A stretch of DNA of 64,000 nt from an uncultured Lachnospiraceae bacterium (GTDB lineage: Bacteria > Bacillota > Clostridia > Lachnospirales > Lachnospiraceae). Positions 16,792 to 25,659 of this stretch are shown piece by piece; the stretch's first letter is position 1, and each line of letters starts with the position of its first letter. The notes under the pieces were generated by a model. That model ran no database searches. It was not told the origin of the DNA and was given only the letters and a program-made list of their open reading frames with translations. The DNA lies in assembly GCA_947630695.1 (NCBI GenBank), contig CANRIM010000005.1, positions 1-64,000 on the forward strand, given 5' to 3'. The position numbers and the translations under genes were made by a program.

Positions 16792-17955
16792 ATGCGGAGA
16801 GTTTTTATCATTGTTCTGGATTCCTGCGGCATCGGTGAAATGCCGGATGCCGCGGCTTTTGGAGATCACGACTGTAATACCCTGAAGCGGATTGCAGGGT
16901 CGCCCTGTTTCGACGGGACGCAGATGCTGAAAATGGGACTGGGCAATATTGACGGCGTCGATTATCTGAAACACTGCCCGGCGCCTCTGGCCGCTGTGGG
17001 CAGGCTGCGGGAAAAATCCGCGGGAAAAGACACCACCATCGGACACTGGGAAATCGCGGGGGTGGTTTCCGAAACGCCCATGCCGGTGTATCCCCAGGGC
17101 TTTCCGCCGGAAATCATGGAGGCTTTCGAAAAAGAAACCAGCAGAAAGACCCTCTGCAACAGGCCTTATTCCGGAACACAGGTGATTGCGGATTACGGCA
17201 GGCAGCATGTGGAAACCGGCGCGCTGATCGTCTATACTTCCGCCGACAGCGTATTTCAGATTGCGGCCCATGAGGAAGTGGTGCCGTTGGAGGAACTCTA
17301 CCGGGACTGCAGGATTGCGCGAAAACTGCTCTGTGGGAAACATGCGGTGGGCAGGGTTATCGCAAGGCCTTTTATCGGAACGGCGCCGCCTTACCGGCGG
17401 ACCGCCAATCGGCGGGATTTTTCGCTGGAAGCGCCGAAGCCGACCCTGACGGACGCAGTGGCGGCGGCGGGACAGACCGTATACGCGGTGGGCAAGATCC
17501 GGGATATTTTCGCGGGCAGAGGCATTACCAAAACGGTGCTGACCCATTCCAATGCCGAAGGCATGGAAGCGGCTTTTGCCGCGGCCCGGGAATCCTTTCA
17601 AGGGCTTTGCTTTGTGAATCTGGTGGACTTTGATATGCTTTACGGACACCGGCAGGACATTGACGGCTATGCCGGGGCCTTTGCGGCCTTTGACCGGTGG
17701 CTTCCGGGCTTTTTAAAAGAACTGGGGGACGGGGATATCCTGATGATCACGGCGGATCACGGCTGCGATCCCGGGGATACGCATACCGATCACACAAGGG
17801 AGTATACGCCGCTGATGGTTTACGGCAAAGCGGTGGCCCCGGTGAATCTGGGCACCAGAGGGACCTTTGCCGACATTGCGGCCACGGCGGCAGAGTATCT
17901 CGGCCTTGCCTGGCGGGGGGACGGAACCAGTTTTCTGTCCGATGTGCTGCGCTGA
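16792..17955 (+). CDS. deoB: Phosphopentomutase
   Basis: Interconverts (deoxy)ribose-1-phosphate and 5-phosphate; 387 aa, an alkaline-phosphatase-fold metalloenzyme. Metal ligands are visible in LDSCGIGEMPDA near the start (Asp), DTTIGHWEI (the catalytic Thr that is phosphorylated), FVNLVDFDMLYGHR and ITADHGCDPGDTHTDH. It is directly downstream of deoD (1-bp gap), a functional pair that sends nucleoside sugar into the pentose phosphate pathway. Confidence 0.96.
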   Translation: MRRVFIIVLDSCGIGEMPDAAAFGDHDCNTLKRIAGSPCFDGTQMLKMGLGNIDGVDYLKHCPAPLAAVGRLREKSAGKDTTIGHWEIAGVVSETPMPVYPQGFPPEIMEAFEKETSRKTLCNRPYSGTQVIADYGRQHVETGALIVYTSADSVFQIAAHEEVVPLEELYRDCRIARKLLCGKHAVGRVIARPFIGTAPPYRRTANRRDFSLEAPKPTLTDAVAAAGQTVYAVGKIRDIFAGRGITKTVLTHSNAEGMEAAFAAARESFQGLCFVNLVDFDMLYGHRQDIDGYAGAFAAFDRWLPGFLKELGDGDILMITADHGCDPGDTHTDHTREYTPLMVYGKAVAPVNLGTRGTFADIAATAAEYLGLAWRGDGTSFLSDVLR

Positions 17956-17980
17956 AATGCAACAATTGCAGGAAATAACA

Positions 17981-18024
17981 AAAGCGGATGAACCAATGCG
18001 CGGATTCATCCGCTTTCCTTTTTT
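17981..18024 (+). terminator. Terminator of deoD-deoB
   Basis: AAAGCGGATGAA pairs with TTCATCCGCTTT around a 10-base loop and is followed by CCTTTTTT. Confidence 0.9.
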
Positions 18025-18089
18025 CGGACAGACATAAATTTCGGACCGGTTCATTATGATTAAATAGATCAATTCCGGGAGGAATAAAA

Positions 18090-19271
18090 ATGCGTCTGAA
18101 AAAAACAATTGACAGACTGCTGGCGGTGTTTCTGGCTTTTGCCTTTGGGTTGGGAACGGGCGGCAGCCTTGTATTCGCGGAAGGCATGGAAGATACGATC
18201 ACTTCAAAAGCAGCGGTGCTGATGGAGGCGGAGACAGGAACGGTGATTCTGGAAAAGAACGCAGATGAGGTACTGCGCCCGGCCAGCATTACCAAAATCA
18301 TGACGCTGCTTCTGATTTTTGACGCGCTGAAAGCGGGGAAAATTCAGCTGGATCAGGAAGTGACCACCAGCGAATATGCGGCAAGCATGGGCGGGTCTCA
18401 GGTGTTTCTGGAGCCGGGAGAAGTACAGACGGTGGAAACCCTGATCAAATGCATTGCAGTGGCGTCGGCCAACGATGCCTGTGTTGCCATGGCGGAATGC
18501 ATCAGCGGCAGCGAAACGGAGTTTGTGGCGCAGATGAACCAACGGGCGAAAGGGTTGGGCATGAACAATACGCATTTTGTCAACTGCAATGGTCTGGACA
18601 CCGAGGAGCACTATTCTTCGGCCCGGGACGTAGCGCTGATGTCCAGAGAGCTGATCACCCATTATCCGGAAATATTCAATTATTCTTCCATCTGGATGGA
18701 AAATATTACCCACAAAACCGCAAAGGGAGAATCCACCTTCGGGCTGGCCAATACAAATAAGCTGATCCGGCAGTATGCGTATGCCACGGGACTGAAAACC
18801 GGCTCCACTTCCCTTGCGAAATACTGTGTATCCGCCACGGCGGAAAAAGACGGGGTCCAGCTGATTGCGGTCATTATGGCGGCGCCGGATTATAAAGCAC
18901 GGTTTTCGGAAGCGTCGGCGCTGCTGGATTACGGATTTTCGGTCTGCCGTATGTATCACGATACCGATCCGGAAACACCTGCGCCGGTACCAGTGGAAAA
19001 AGGGGTCACGGAGGAATGTCCCGTGGCTTTGGCAAATGAATTTACCTATCTGGATATGGAGGGACTGGATTTTTCAAAGATTGAAAAACAGCTTGTTATG
19101 AACGAGACCCACAAAGCGCCCATCGAAGCCGGCACCATCGCCGGAAATCTGATTTACAGCGTGGACGGAAAGGAGATCGGCAGGGTGCCGGTGCTTTACG
19201 GGGACTCGGTCCGGAAGGCGACCTTACTGGACTGCATCAGGAAATCCTTTGTAAGCGGCTTTTCGATATAA
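18090..19271 (+). CDS. D-alanyl-D-alanine carboxypeptidase (DacF/DacA type)
   Basis: A penicillin-binding protein 5-type enzyme that trims the terminal D-Ala from peptidoglycan stem peptides outside the membrane; 393 aa. Signal peptide at residues about 1-30 (core LLAVFLAFAFGLG). Active-site motifs: S66-I-T-K69 in RPASITKIM, SAN in VASANDAC, and KTG in GLKTGSTSLA. The C-terminal PBP5-like domain is present. An obvious amphipathic anchor helix is plausible at the end (LLDCIRKSFVSGF). GGGAGGA precedes the ATG. A second enzyme of this type lies at 21563. Confidence 0.93.
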   Translation: MRLKKTIDRLLAVFLAFAFGLGTGGSLVFAEGMEDTITSKAAVLMEAETGTVILEKNADEVLRPASITKIMTLLLIFDALKAGKIQLDQEVTTSEYAASMGGSQVFLEPGEVQTVETLIKCIAVASANDACVAMAECISGSETEFVAQMNQRAKGLGMNNTHFVNCNGLDTEEHYSSARDVALMSRELITHYPEIFNYSSIWMENITHKTAKGESTFGLANTNKLIRQYAYATGLKTGSTSLAKYCVSATAEKDGVQLIAVIMAAPDYKARFSEASALLDYGFSVCRMYHDTDPETPAPVPVEKGVTEECPVALANEFTYLDMEGLDFSKIEKQLVMNETHKAPIEAGTIAGNLIYSVDGKEIGRVPVLYGDSVRKATLLDCIRKSFVSGFSI

Positions 19272-19274
19272 AGC

Positions 19275-19303
19275 TTGTTTGCGCGGATTTCCTGTGTTAT
19301 ACT
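19275..19303 (+). promoter_or_regulatory. Promoter of the metallophosphoesterase-scpAB-dac operon
   Basis: TTGTTT (19275-19280) and TATACT (19298-19303) with a 17-bp spacer lie just after the preceding carboxypeptidase stop codon and about 50 bp before the GTG start at 19357. Confidence 0.6.
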
Positions 19304-19356
19304 GGCAGCGGTATGCGAAAAAGCAGCCGGATTTTTGCATCCGGAGGGTGGCGGAC

Positions 19357-20217
19357 GTGATAACGGTAATTCAGATTGCGGCGGCACTGGCTGTGTTTTT
19401 TCTGGGAATGTCCTGTTATGAAATCCGGCATTTCCGTGTGAAAAAATACTGCCTGTCTGCGGAAAAACAAAAAGGGAAACCGGTAAAACTCCTGTTTCTG
19501 TCGGATCTGCACAATTGCGCTTACGGTAAAGAAAATGAGGCGCTGCTGCGGGCGGCAGCGCAGGAAGCGCCGGATCTGGTGCTGATCGGCGGCGATATGT
19601 TTACGGCGAAAGACGATGCCCGTGCCGGCAGAACGGAAGCCTTTTTGCGGGCCCTTTCCGAAAAATATCCCTGTTTTTACGCGCTGGGCAATCACGAGCA
19701 GCGCTGGGCGGCCGATCCGGAACACGGGAATGAATGGTACGCCCGTTTTCAGGCTTTCCTGCAGGATTGCGGGATCGTGCTGCTGGACAATACAAGCTGC
19801 AGCGTGGATATCAAAGGAAACCGGATCCATCTGTACGGACTGACACTGGAAAAAGCATATTATCGGGCGGCACACGCGCCGAACTTAAAACCGGAGGATA
19901 TTACGGAGAAAATCGGCAGGGCAAAACCGGAAGGCTACGCGGTCCTGCTGGCGCATCATCCCGCCTATGCGAAAGCCTATGCCGCCTGGGGCGCGGACCT
20001 GGTTTTGTCGGGACATTACCACGGCGGTATAGCCAGAATCGGCCGGCAGGGCGTGATCTCGCCGGCAGCCCGCCTGTTTCCCCGCTGGTCTTACGGCCGG
20101 TTCCGGGAAAACAACACGGATCTGATCGTATCCGGAGGGCTGGGACAGCATACGATTCCCTTACGTCTGTGGAACCCGCCGGAACTGCTTTCTATTGAGA
20201 TAAATACAAACGAGTAA
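19357..20217 (+). CDS. Membrane-anchored metallophosphoesterase (YkuE/YaeI-like)
   Basis: Encodes 286 aa with an N-terminal membrane segment (IQIAAALAVFFLGMSC) followed by a calcineurin-like phosphoesterase domain. All metal-binding blocks are present: SDLHN, GGDMF, GNHEQ, AHHP and SGHYHGG. Relatives act on lipid-linked or small phosphates at the membrane (UDP-diacylglucosamine hydrolase-like); the substrate here is unknown. GGAGG ten bases before GTG at 19357 favours this start over an in-frame ATG at 19279 that would overlap the promoter. It is followed by scpA with a 10-bp gap. Confidence 0.85.
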   Translation: MITVIQIAAALAVFFLGMSCYEIRHFRVKKYCLSAEKQKGKPVKLLFLSDLHNCAYGKENEALLRAAAQEAPDLVLIGGDMFTAKDDARAGRTEAFLRALSEKYPCFYALGNHEQRWAADPEHGNEWYARFQAFLQDCGIVLLDNTSCSVDIKGNRIHLYGLTLEKAYYRAAHAPNLKPEDITEKIGRAKPEGYAVLLAHHPAYAKAYAAWGADLVLSGHYHGGIARIGRQGVISPAARLFPRWSYGRFRENNTDLIVSGGLGQHTIPLRLWNPPELLSIEINTNE

Positions 20218-20227
20218 AGGGCAGAAC

Positions 20228-20980
20228 ATGAGTATTGACGTAAAACTGGAAGCGTTTGAAGGGCCGCTGGATCTGCTGCTGCATCTGATCGAGAAAAACA
20301 AAGTGGATATTTATGATATTCCTATTGCGGAAATCACGGATCAGTATATGGCTTATATTCGGAAAATGCAGGAGCAGGATCTGAATATTGTCAGTGAGTT
20401 CCTGGTGATGGCCGCCACGCTGCTTGCCATCAAGGCGAAGCTGCTGCTTCCGCCGGAGGTGGATGAAGAAGGCGAGGAAATCGATCCGAGAGAAGATCTG
20501 GTCAGACAGCTGCTGGAATATAAAATGTATAAATATATGTCCAATGAATTGCGGGAGAAGCAGGTGTACGCCGGCAAGTCTATGTACCGCAATCCTTCTC
20601 TGCCGGAGGAAGTCAGTGCTTACAAAGAACCCATCGACTATGACAGCCTCTTTGCCGGGGTGGATATGCAGCTGTTGGGCAGACTCTTTGAGGAAACCAT
20701 GAAACGGCTGGCGTTCCGGGAGGACGTCAAACATGCGGGTTTCGGAACCATCGAGCTGGAACAGGTCAGCGTTGAGGAAAAGATGAGTTATATTTCGGAT
20801 TATGCAAGGAAAAACCGGTCCTTTTCTTTCCGGCATGTGCTGCAGAAATCCAAAAGCAAAGCGGAAGTGATCGTGACCTTTTTATCCATTCTGGAACTGA
20901 TGAAGACCGGAGAGATCCATGTAAGGCAGGATCACATCTTTGATGATATTATGATTACTTCAGAAATAGCGGAGGTTTGA
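20228..20980 (+). CDS. scpA: Segregation and condensation protein A (kleisin)
   Basis: The kleisin subunit of the Smc-ScpAB condensin that organises and segregates the nucleoid; 250 aa. The N-terminal motif FEGPLDLLLHLIEKNKVDIYDI is typical, as is the C-terminal winged-helix region that contacts the Smc head (ending near FLSILELMKTGEIHVRQDH). Its partner Smc is encoded 31 kb away in this same window. scpB begins 3 bp after the stop codon. Confidence 0.96.
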   Translation: MSIDVKLEAFEGPLDLLLHLIEKNKVDIYDIPIAEITDQYMAYIRKMQEQDLNIVSEFLVMAATLLAIKAKLLLPPEVDEEGEEIDPREDLVRQLLEYKMYKYMSNELREKQVYAGKSMYRNPSLPEEVSAYKEPIDYDSLFAGVDMQLLGRLFEETMKRLAFREDVKHAGFGTIELEQVSVEEKMSYISDYARKNRSFSFRHVLQKSKSKAEVIVTFLSILELMKTGEIHVRQDHIFDDIMITSEIAEV

Positions 20981-20983
20981 TGC

Positions 20984-21550
20984 ATGTACACGAAGGAAGA
21001 AGCGGTAATCGAGGCAGTTTTATTTACCATGGGCGATTCGGTGGAAGCATCGAAGCTGGCCGCGGCTCTGGACTGTCCGGAAATCCAGGTGATCCAGACC
21101 GTGCGGGGACTGCAGCAGAAATATGAAGAAGAGGGCAGGGGCCTGAAAATCATCGAACTGGACGGCGCGTTTCAGATGTGTACCAGAGCGGAAATGTACG
21201 AATCCATTATCCGGGTGGCAAAGCAGCCGAAAAAGCAGGTGCTGACGGAAGTGGTGCTGGAGACGCTGTCGATCATTGCCTACAGGCAGCCGGTGACCCG
21301 GCTGGATATCGAGCGGATCCGCGGGGTGAAAAGCGACCACGCGGTGAATAAGCTGATCGAGTTCAATCTTGTGGAGGAAAAGGGCCGGCTGGAGGCCCCG
21401 GGCCGTCCGGTATTGTTTGGAACTACAGAGGAATTTTTAAGGTGCTTCGGACTTTCATCGCTGAGCGAGCTGCCGGAGCTGTCTATGGAAGCCAGAGAGG
21501 AAATGCAGAAAGAGGCGGAAGAGGAAGTCAATATGAAAATCAAAGCGTAG
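20984..21550 (+). CDS. scpB: Segregation and condensation protein B
   Basis: A 188-aa winged-helix protein that dimerises and binds ScpA in the Smc complex. Recognisable blocks: EAVIEAVLFTMGDSVEASKLA at the start, QPVTRLDIERIRGVKSDHAV and RLEAPGRPVLFGTTEEFL. GGAGG lies upstream, overlapping the end of scpA, so expression is coupled. The gene is normal in length. Confidence 0.96.
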   Translation: MYTKEEAVIEAVLFTMGDSVEASKLAAALDCPEIQVIQTVRGLQQKYEEEGRGLKIIELDGAFQMCTRAEMYESIIRVAKQPKKQVLTEVVLETLSIIAYRQPVTRLDIERIRGVKSDHAVNKLIEFNLVEEKGRLEAPGRPVLFGTTEEFLRCFGLSSLSELPELSMEAREEMQKEAEEEVNMKIKA

Positions 21551-21562
21551 AATGGAGTCTGT

Positions 21563-22798
21563 ATGATCAATGGTTTGAAATATCTGAGAAAAAGATGCCG
21601 GCTGTATCTTGCATTCAGCATCTTTTTTTGTGCCCTTTTTTCAGGCCGCGTAAGCGGAGCAGTGCAGCCTGCGCCGGAGGGCAGCGCGCTGTACGCAAAA
21701 GCCGCGGTTTTAATGGACGGGAAGACCGGACGAATCCTGTATGAAAAAAATGCCCATGAAAAAATGCCCATGGCAAGTACCACAAAGATCATGACCTGTA
21801 TCATTGCTCTGGAAAATGCAGATCCGGATACCGTGGTGACCGCATCTGCCTATGCCGCCTCCATGCCCAAGGTACATCTGGGTATGCGGGAGGGAGAGCA
21901 GTTTTATCTGAAAGATCTGCTATATTCCCTGATGCTGGAATCCCACAATGATACGGCGGTGGCGGTGGCGGAAGGCGCCGGCGGCGATCTGGAATCGTTT
22001 CTGGCGCTGATGGATCAAAAAGCGCAGGAACTGGGTTGTGAAAATACCTGCTTTCTGACTCCTAACGGACTGGACAGGGAAGAAACGGATGAAGCAGGCA
22101 ATGTCCGTTCCCACGGCACAACCGCGGCAGATCTGGCGCGCATTATGTGTTACTGCATCAATGAATCGCCAAAGGCGGCGGAATTTTTAAAGATTACCCG
22201 GACGCCGTCCTATACCTTCAGCGACCTGTCGGGAAAATACAGTTATTCCTGTCAGAATCAGAATGCGCTGCTGACCATGCGGGAGGATGCCCTGACCGGA
22301 AAAACCGGATTTACCAATGCCGCGGGGTACTGCTACGTGGGCGCGGTGCGCCGGGACGACAGAGATCTTGTGGTGGCACTGCTGGCCTGCGGATGGCCGA
22401 ATCACAGGGATCAGAAATGGAAAGATACGAAACTGCTGATGCAGTACGGGCTGGACAATTATCAGACAAAACCGCTGCCGCAGCCGCAGGAACAGCTGCA
22501 GTTTGCGGTGACAGACGGCGTTTATGATGCCGGAAAAGAAGCAGGTGCGGTTGTTTCCGCGAAGACAGAAATTCCATTCCGGACGGCGCTGCTGTCAGAA
22601 ACGGATACGGTGCGGTACGCTTATGAAACAGAGACGGGAATTGCAGCGCCGGTACAGAAAGGCGCGGTGTTGGGACGTGTGAAATGCTATATTAATGACG
22701 CCCTGTTTTACGAAGGAAGCATACGGGCGGAAAGCGCGGTTGCGAAAAAAAGCCTGGGCTGGGCGCTGCGGGAAGTGCTTTCCGCGGTCACAGACTGA
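21563..22798 (+). CDS. D-alanyl-D-alanine carboxypeptidase (second, scpAB-linked)
   Basis: A second PBP5-type D,D-carboxypeptidase, 411 aa, exported through an N-terminal hydrophobic signal (LYLAFSIFFCALFSG). Motifs: S72-T-T-K75 in MASTTKIMT, SHN in ESHNDTAVA, and KTG in LTGKTGFTNAAGYC. It sits 12 bp after scpB. Linkage of a dac gene to scpAB recurs in Clostridia and may reflect coordination of wall trimming with division or sporulation. It differs from the 18090 copy across most of its length, so this is not a recent duplication. Confidence 0.93.
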   Translation: MINGLKYLRKRCRLYLAFSIFFCALFSGRVSGAVQPAPEGSALYAKAAVLMDGKTGRILYEKNAHEKMPMASTTKIMTCIIALENADPDTVVTASAYAASMPKVHLGMREGEQFYLKDLLYSLMLESHNDTAVAVAEGAGGDLESFLALMDQKAQELGCENTCFLTPNGLDREETDEAGNVRSHGTTAADLARIMCYCINESPKAAEFLKITRTPSYTFSDLSGKYSYSCQNQNALLTMREDALTGKTGFTNAAGYCYVGAVRRDDRDLVVALLACGWPNHRDQKWKDTKLLMQYGLDNYQTKPLPQPQEQLQFAVTDGVYDAGKEAGAVVSAKTEIPFRTALLSETDTVRYAYETETGIAAPVQKGAVLGRVKCYINDALFYEGSIRAESAVAKKSLGWALREVLSAVTD

Positions 22799-22853
22799 AA
22801 AGCCGCCGGATTTCGGAGATATTTAATAAATTTTACGAAATAATTAAAATGAC

Positions 22854-22881
22854 TTGCAATTTTTGGGGGAAGCTTTATAAT
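22854..22881 (+). promoter_or_regulatory. Promoter of the decarboxylase operon
   Basis: TTGCAA (22854-22859) and TATAAT (22876-22881) are separated by 16 bp, 54 bp before the first start codon of the biotin-dependent decarboxylase genes. Confidence 0.7.
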
Positions 22882-22935
22882 AAAATCGGCGAAAATTGGA
22901 ACTTTAAGTTTCTATAATATAATGGAGGAAAAAAC

Positions 22936-24357
22936 ATGAGTAACGCGAAGAACATTGCGAAACAGAGAATCGAATCTTTGTTGGATGCAAACAGCTTTGT
23001 TGAAATCGGCAGCGCGGTTACGGCCAGAAGCACCGATTTTAATTCCAGCAAAGCGGACGCAGCCGGCGATGGAGTAGTTACAGGCTACGGACTGATCGAA
23101 GGCAAACTGGTGTATGTTTACAGTCAGGACCCGGAGAGTTTAAACGGTTCCATCGGCGAGATGCATGCAAAGAAAATCATCCGGATCTATCAGGACGCCG
23201 TCAAGACGGGATCGCCTGTCATCGGATGTATTGACTGCTCAGGCGTTCGTCTGCAGGAGGCCGGCGATGCACTGCACGGTTTCGGAGAACTGTATGCGGC
23301 AAAAGCAAAGGCATCCGGCGTGATCCTTTCCGTGGATCTGGTATTTGGAAACTGCGGCGGCGGTATGGCGGTTGCGTCATCCTTAAGTGACTTTACATTC
23401 ATGTCGAAGGACGCGAAGTTTTATGTCACCAGCCCGGACGCCATCGATCAGAACCGTTCCGAAAAATGCGATACGTCAGAGGCGGATTATGTAAACTGCC
23501 ATTCGGACGCCGTGGATATGATCGGTTCGGAAGAGGAGATCATTACCGAAGCCAGAAGACTGGTCGCAATCCTGCCCGGAAACAATGAGGAAGAAGCTGT
23601 GGACGTCTGCACGGACGATATTAACCGTGACTGTGACGGCATAGAGCGGTTCGGCAAAGATAAACTTTCCATGATCCGCAGCCTGGCAGACGACGCATTA
23701 TTTGTGGAAGTCAAGGCAAATTACGGAAAATCCATGATTACCGGATTTATGCGGATGAATGGTGCCTGCGTCGGCGTTGTGGCCAATGCATACGGCAAAC
23801 ATGACAAGGCGCTGCTGTGCCCTGTGTGCGCCAACAAAGCAGCCCGCTTTATCCGTTTCTGCGACGCATATTCCATTCCGGTGCTGACCTTAGCTGAAAT
23901 CAGCGGTTTTGCAAGTTCCAAAGAAGCGGAAAGCAAAATGGCAAAAGCGGCGGCCAATCTGGTGGCAGCCTATGCGGAGAGTACAGTGCCGAAGGTTACC
24001 TGCGTGGTCGGCAATGTATACGGCTCGGCGGCAGTGATTATGAATTCCGGCGCCATCGGCGCAGATTTCGTTTACGCATGGCCGGGACTGGATATGGGCA
24101 TGATGGACGCCAAATCCGCCGTAAAGATCATTTATGCGGATGAAATTGAAGCGTCCGACGACAAGGTCAAACTGATCAATGAAAAAACAGCCGAATACAA
24201 GGCGGCGATGTGCAGCGTGGAAGGCGCCGCAAAGAGAGGTTATGTCGATACGGTGATTGCGCCTGCGGAAACCAGAAAATATGTGATCGCGGCATTGGAG
24301 ATGCTTTATACCAAACGGGCGGAGCCTTCGTTCAAAAAGCACTCCATCATCGGTTAA
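22936..24357 (+). CDS. Acyl-CoA carboxyltransferase subunit (MmdA/12S-like, divergent)
   Basis: A 473-aa carboxyltransferase of the MmdA/AccD type, expected to move CO2 between an acyl-CoA and the biotin of the carrier at 25245. It begins with the RIESLLDANSFVEIG region of this family. It carries the first oxyanion loop as GNCGGGMAVASSLSDF and the second-half motif GADFVYAWPGLDMGMM. The loop that normally reads DVPGFLPG is EISGFASSKEAE here, and the protein is shorter than the usual ~510 aa. The acyl-CoA substrate is therefore uncertain: methylmalonyl-CoA by context, but glutaconyl-CoA or malonyl-CoA are not excluded. First gene of the operon, with AATGGAGG upstream. Confidence 0.8.
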   Translation: MSNAKNIAKQRIESLLDANSFVEIGSAVTARSTDFNSSKADAAGDGVVTGYGLIEGKLVYVYSQDPESLNGSIGEMHAKKIIRIYQDAVKTGSPVIGCIDCSGVRLQEAGDALHGFGELYAAKAKASGVILSVDLVFGNCGGGMAVASSLSDFTFMSKDAKFYVTSPDAIDQNRSEKCDTSEADYVNCHSDAVDMIGSEEEIITEARRLVAILPGNNEEEAVDVCTDDINRDCDGIERFGKDKLSMIRSLADDALFVEVKANYGKSMITGFMRMNGACVGVVANAYGKHDKALLCPVCANKAARFIRFCDAYSIPVLTLAEISGFASSKEAESKMAKAAANLVAAYAESTVPKVTCVVGNVYGSAAVIMNSGAIGADFVYAWPGLDMGMMDAKSAVKIIYADEIEASDDKVKLINEKTAEYKAAMCSVEGAAKRGYVDTVIAPAETRKYVIAALEMLYTKRAEPSFKKHSIIG

Positions 24358-24391
24358 GCAGTTATAAATCAATGGATGAAGAGGTAAGAAT

Positions 24392-25231
24392 ATGAAAAAA
24401 CTTCTAACGACATGCTGCCTTTCGCTGCTGCTGATTTTTGCGCTGAGCATGTCCGTATTTGCAGAGGATCTGCAGGAGATTGACAGTTACAGCGATTACG
24501 GCGTTGACGCGTTTCTGGATACCGCCCAGGGTTATTTCCAGCAGATGATTACGGCAGAAGACGAAGTCTATGCCCAGTATCTCGAGCAGTTTGCGGATGA
24601 TGCCGAATTGCAACAGGGCTTTGAGGCAGTGGATCAGCTCAGACAGCTGGATGAGGAATTTGTTGACTTCGGCCCCTACAATCTGTATCAGACGGAAAAA
24701 GAGGAACCGAGATTTTATCAGATCGTGCATTTTGATAAAAATGATTATGTATTTATCATCGGTTTTGATTCGAGTCTGTCATGGAATTACTGCAATGTGC
24801 AGAAAGTCACCTATCGGTCCGATCAGGACGAAAATGCGCTGCTGGATCTTTCCAACTGCAAACTGAAGGATATTGGCAACAGCGGAGGCTTTACTTTTAC
24901 ATTTGACGGCGAAACATTAAAGGGCGCACTCAGAAACGCCATCACCGGTATTCTGGTGGTATTCTGTATGCTGGTGTTCATTTCCCTGATCATCTCGCTG
25001 TTTAAATACCTTCCTTCTCCGGAAAAACGGGCAATGAAGGAAAAAGCCGCCCAGGCGGCAGCCGCACCGGCCAGCCCGGCAAACGAAGCGCCGGCACCGG
25101 TACAGAAAACAGAGGACGTCAGCGACGATACACAGCTTGCGGCGGTGATCGCAGCGGCTGTGGCGGCGTATGAAGGCAAGAGTGCCGATTCCTTTATCGT
25201 AAGAACAATCAACAAACGGACATGGAAATAA
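24392..25231 (+). CDS. OadG-like subunit with an added extracytoplasmic domain
   Basis: Encodes 279 aa, far longer than a normal OadG (about 80-110 aa). A cleavable-looking signal peptide (ends VFA-ED) leads to an exported domain of about 150 residues that resembles DUF3887-type folds. One membrane span follows (ILVVFCMLVFISLIISLF, about 188-205). The cytoplasmic tail is Ala/Pro-rich and ends KSADSFIVRTINKRTWK, which matches the C-terminal signature of OadG/MmdD subunits that hold the pump together. It lies between the carboxyltransferase and biotin-carrier genes, as expected for the gamma/delta subunit. Confidence 0.75.
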   Translation: MKKLLTTCCLSLLLIFALSMSVFAEDLQEIDSYSDYGVDAFLDTAQGYFQQMITAEDEVYAQYLEQFADDAELQQGFEAVDQLRQLDEEFVDFGPYNLYQTEKEEPRFYQIVHFDKNDYVFIIGFDSSLSWNYCNVQKVTYRSDQDENALLDLSNCKLKDIGNSGGFTFTFDGETLKGALRNAITGILVVFCMLVFISLIISLFKYLPSPEKRAMKEKAAQAAAAPASPANEAPAPVQKTEDVSDDTQLAAVIAAAVAAYEGKSADSFIVRTINKRTWK

Positions 25232-25244
25232 CAGGAGGATTAAG

Positions 25245-25631
25245 ATGAAAAATTATGCAATTACAGTAAACGGCGTTGTTTATGATGTTACAGTAGAAGA
25301 AAAAGGTGCTGCAGCCCCTGCACCGGCCGCTCCCGCACCGAAGGCACCGGTTGCACCTGCTCCCAAGGCGCCGGCCGCTCCCGCACCCGCTCCGGCAGCT
25401 CCTGCAGGTGCAGCGGGCAGCATCAATGTAGAAAGCCAGATTCAGGGCAAGGTTCTGCGGATCGAAGCACCGGCAGGTACAGCGGTGAAGTCCGGCGACA
25501 ATATCATTATCATCGAATCCATGAAGATGGAAATTCCGATTGTTGCGCCGCAGGACGGTACGATTGCCAGCGTCAATGTCAAAGAAGGAGATATGATCGA
25601 TTCCGGCACACTGATTGCTACGATGGATTAA
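25245..25631 (+). CDS. Biotin carboxyl carrier subunit of a Na+-pumping decarboxylase
   Basis: A 128-aa biotin carrier (GcdC/MmdC/OadA-C-terminal type). The start MKNYAITVNGVVYDVTVEE is typical. A flexible Ala/Pro linker (residues about 25-60) gives the swinging arm, and the lipoyl/biotinyl domain carries the biotinylation motif ESMKMEIPI with Lys94, 34 residues from the C-terminus. It shuttles CO2 from a carboxyltransferase to OadB for decarboxylation. AGGAGG lies upstream, with a 13-bp gap after the OadG-like gene. Confidence 0.93.
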   Translation: MKNYAITVNGVVYDVTVEEKGAAAPAPAAPAPKAPVAPAPKAPAAPAPAPAAPAGAAGSINVESQIQGKVLRIEAPAGTAVKSGDNIIIIESMKMEIPIVAPQDGTIASVNVKEGDMIDSGTLIATMD

Positions 25632-25659
25632 TACATTTTGTAAACTTGGAGGTTCACAC

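Noticed and set aside
21563..22798. Recent duplication of the D,D-carboxypeptidase at 18090
   Set aside because: The motifs match the same family, but the sequences differ throughout, including length and C-terminus, so they are old paralogues.
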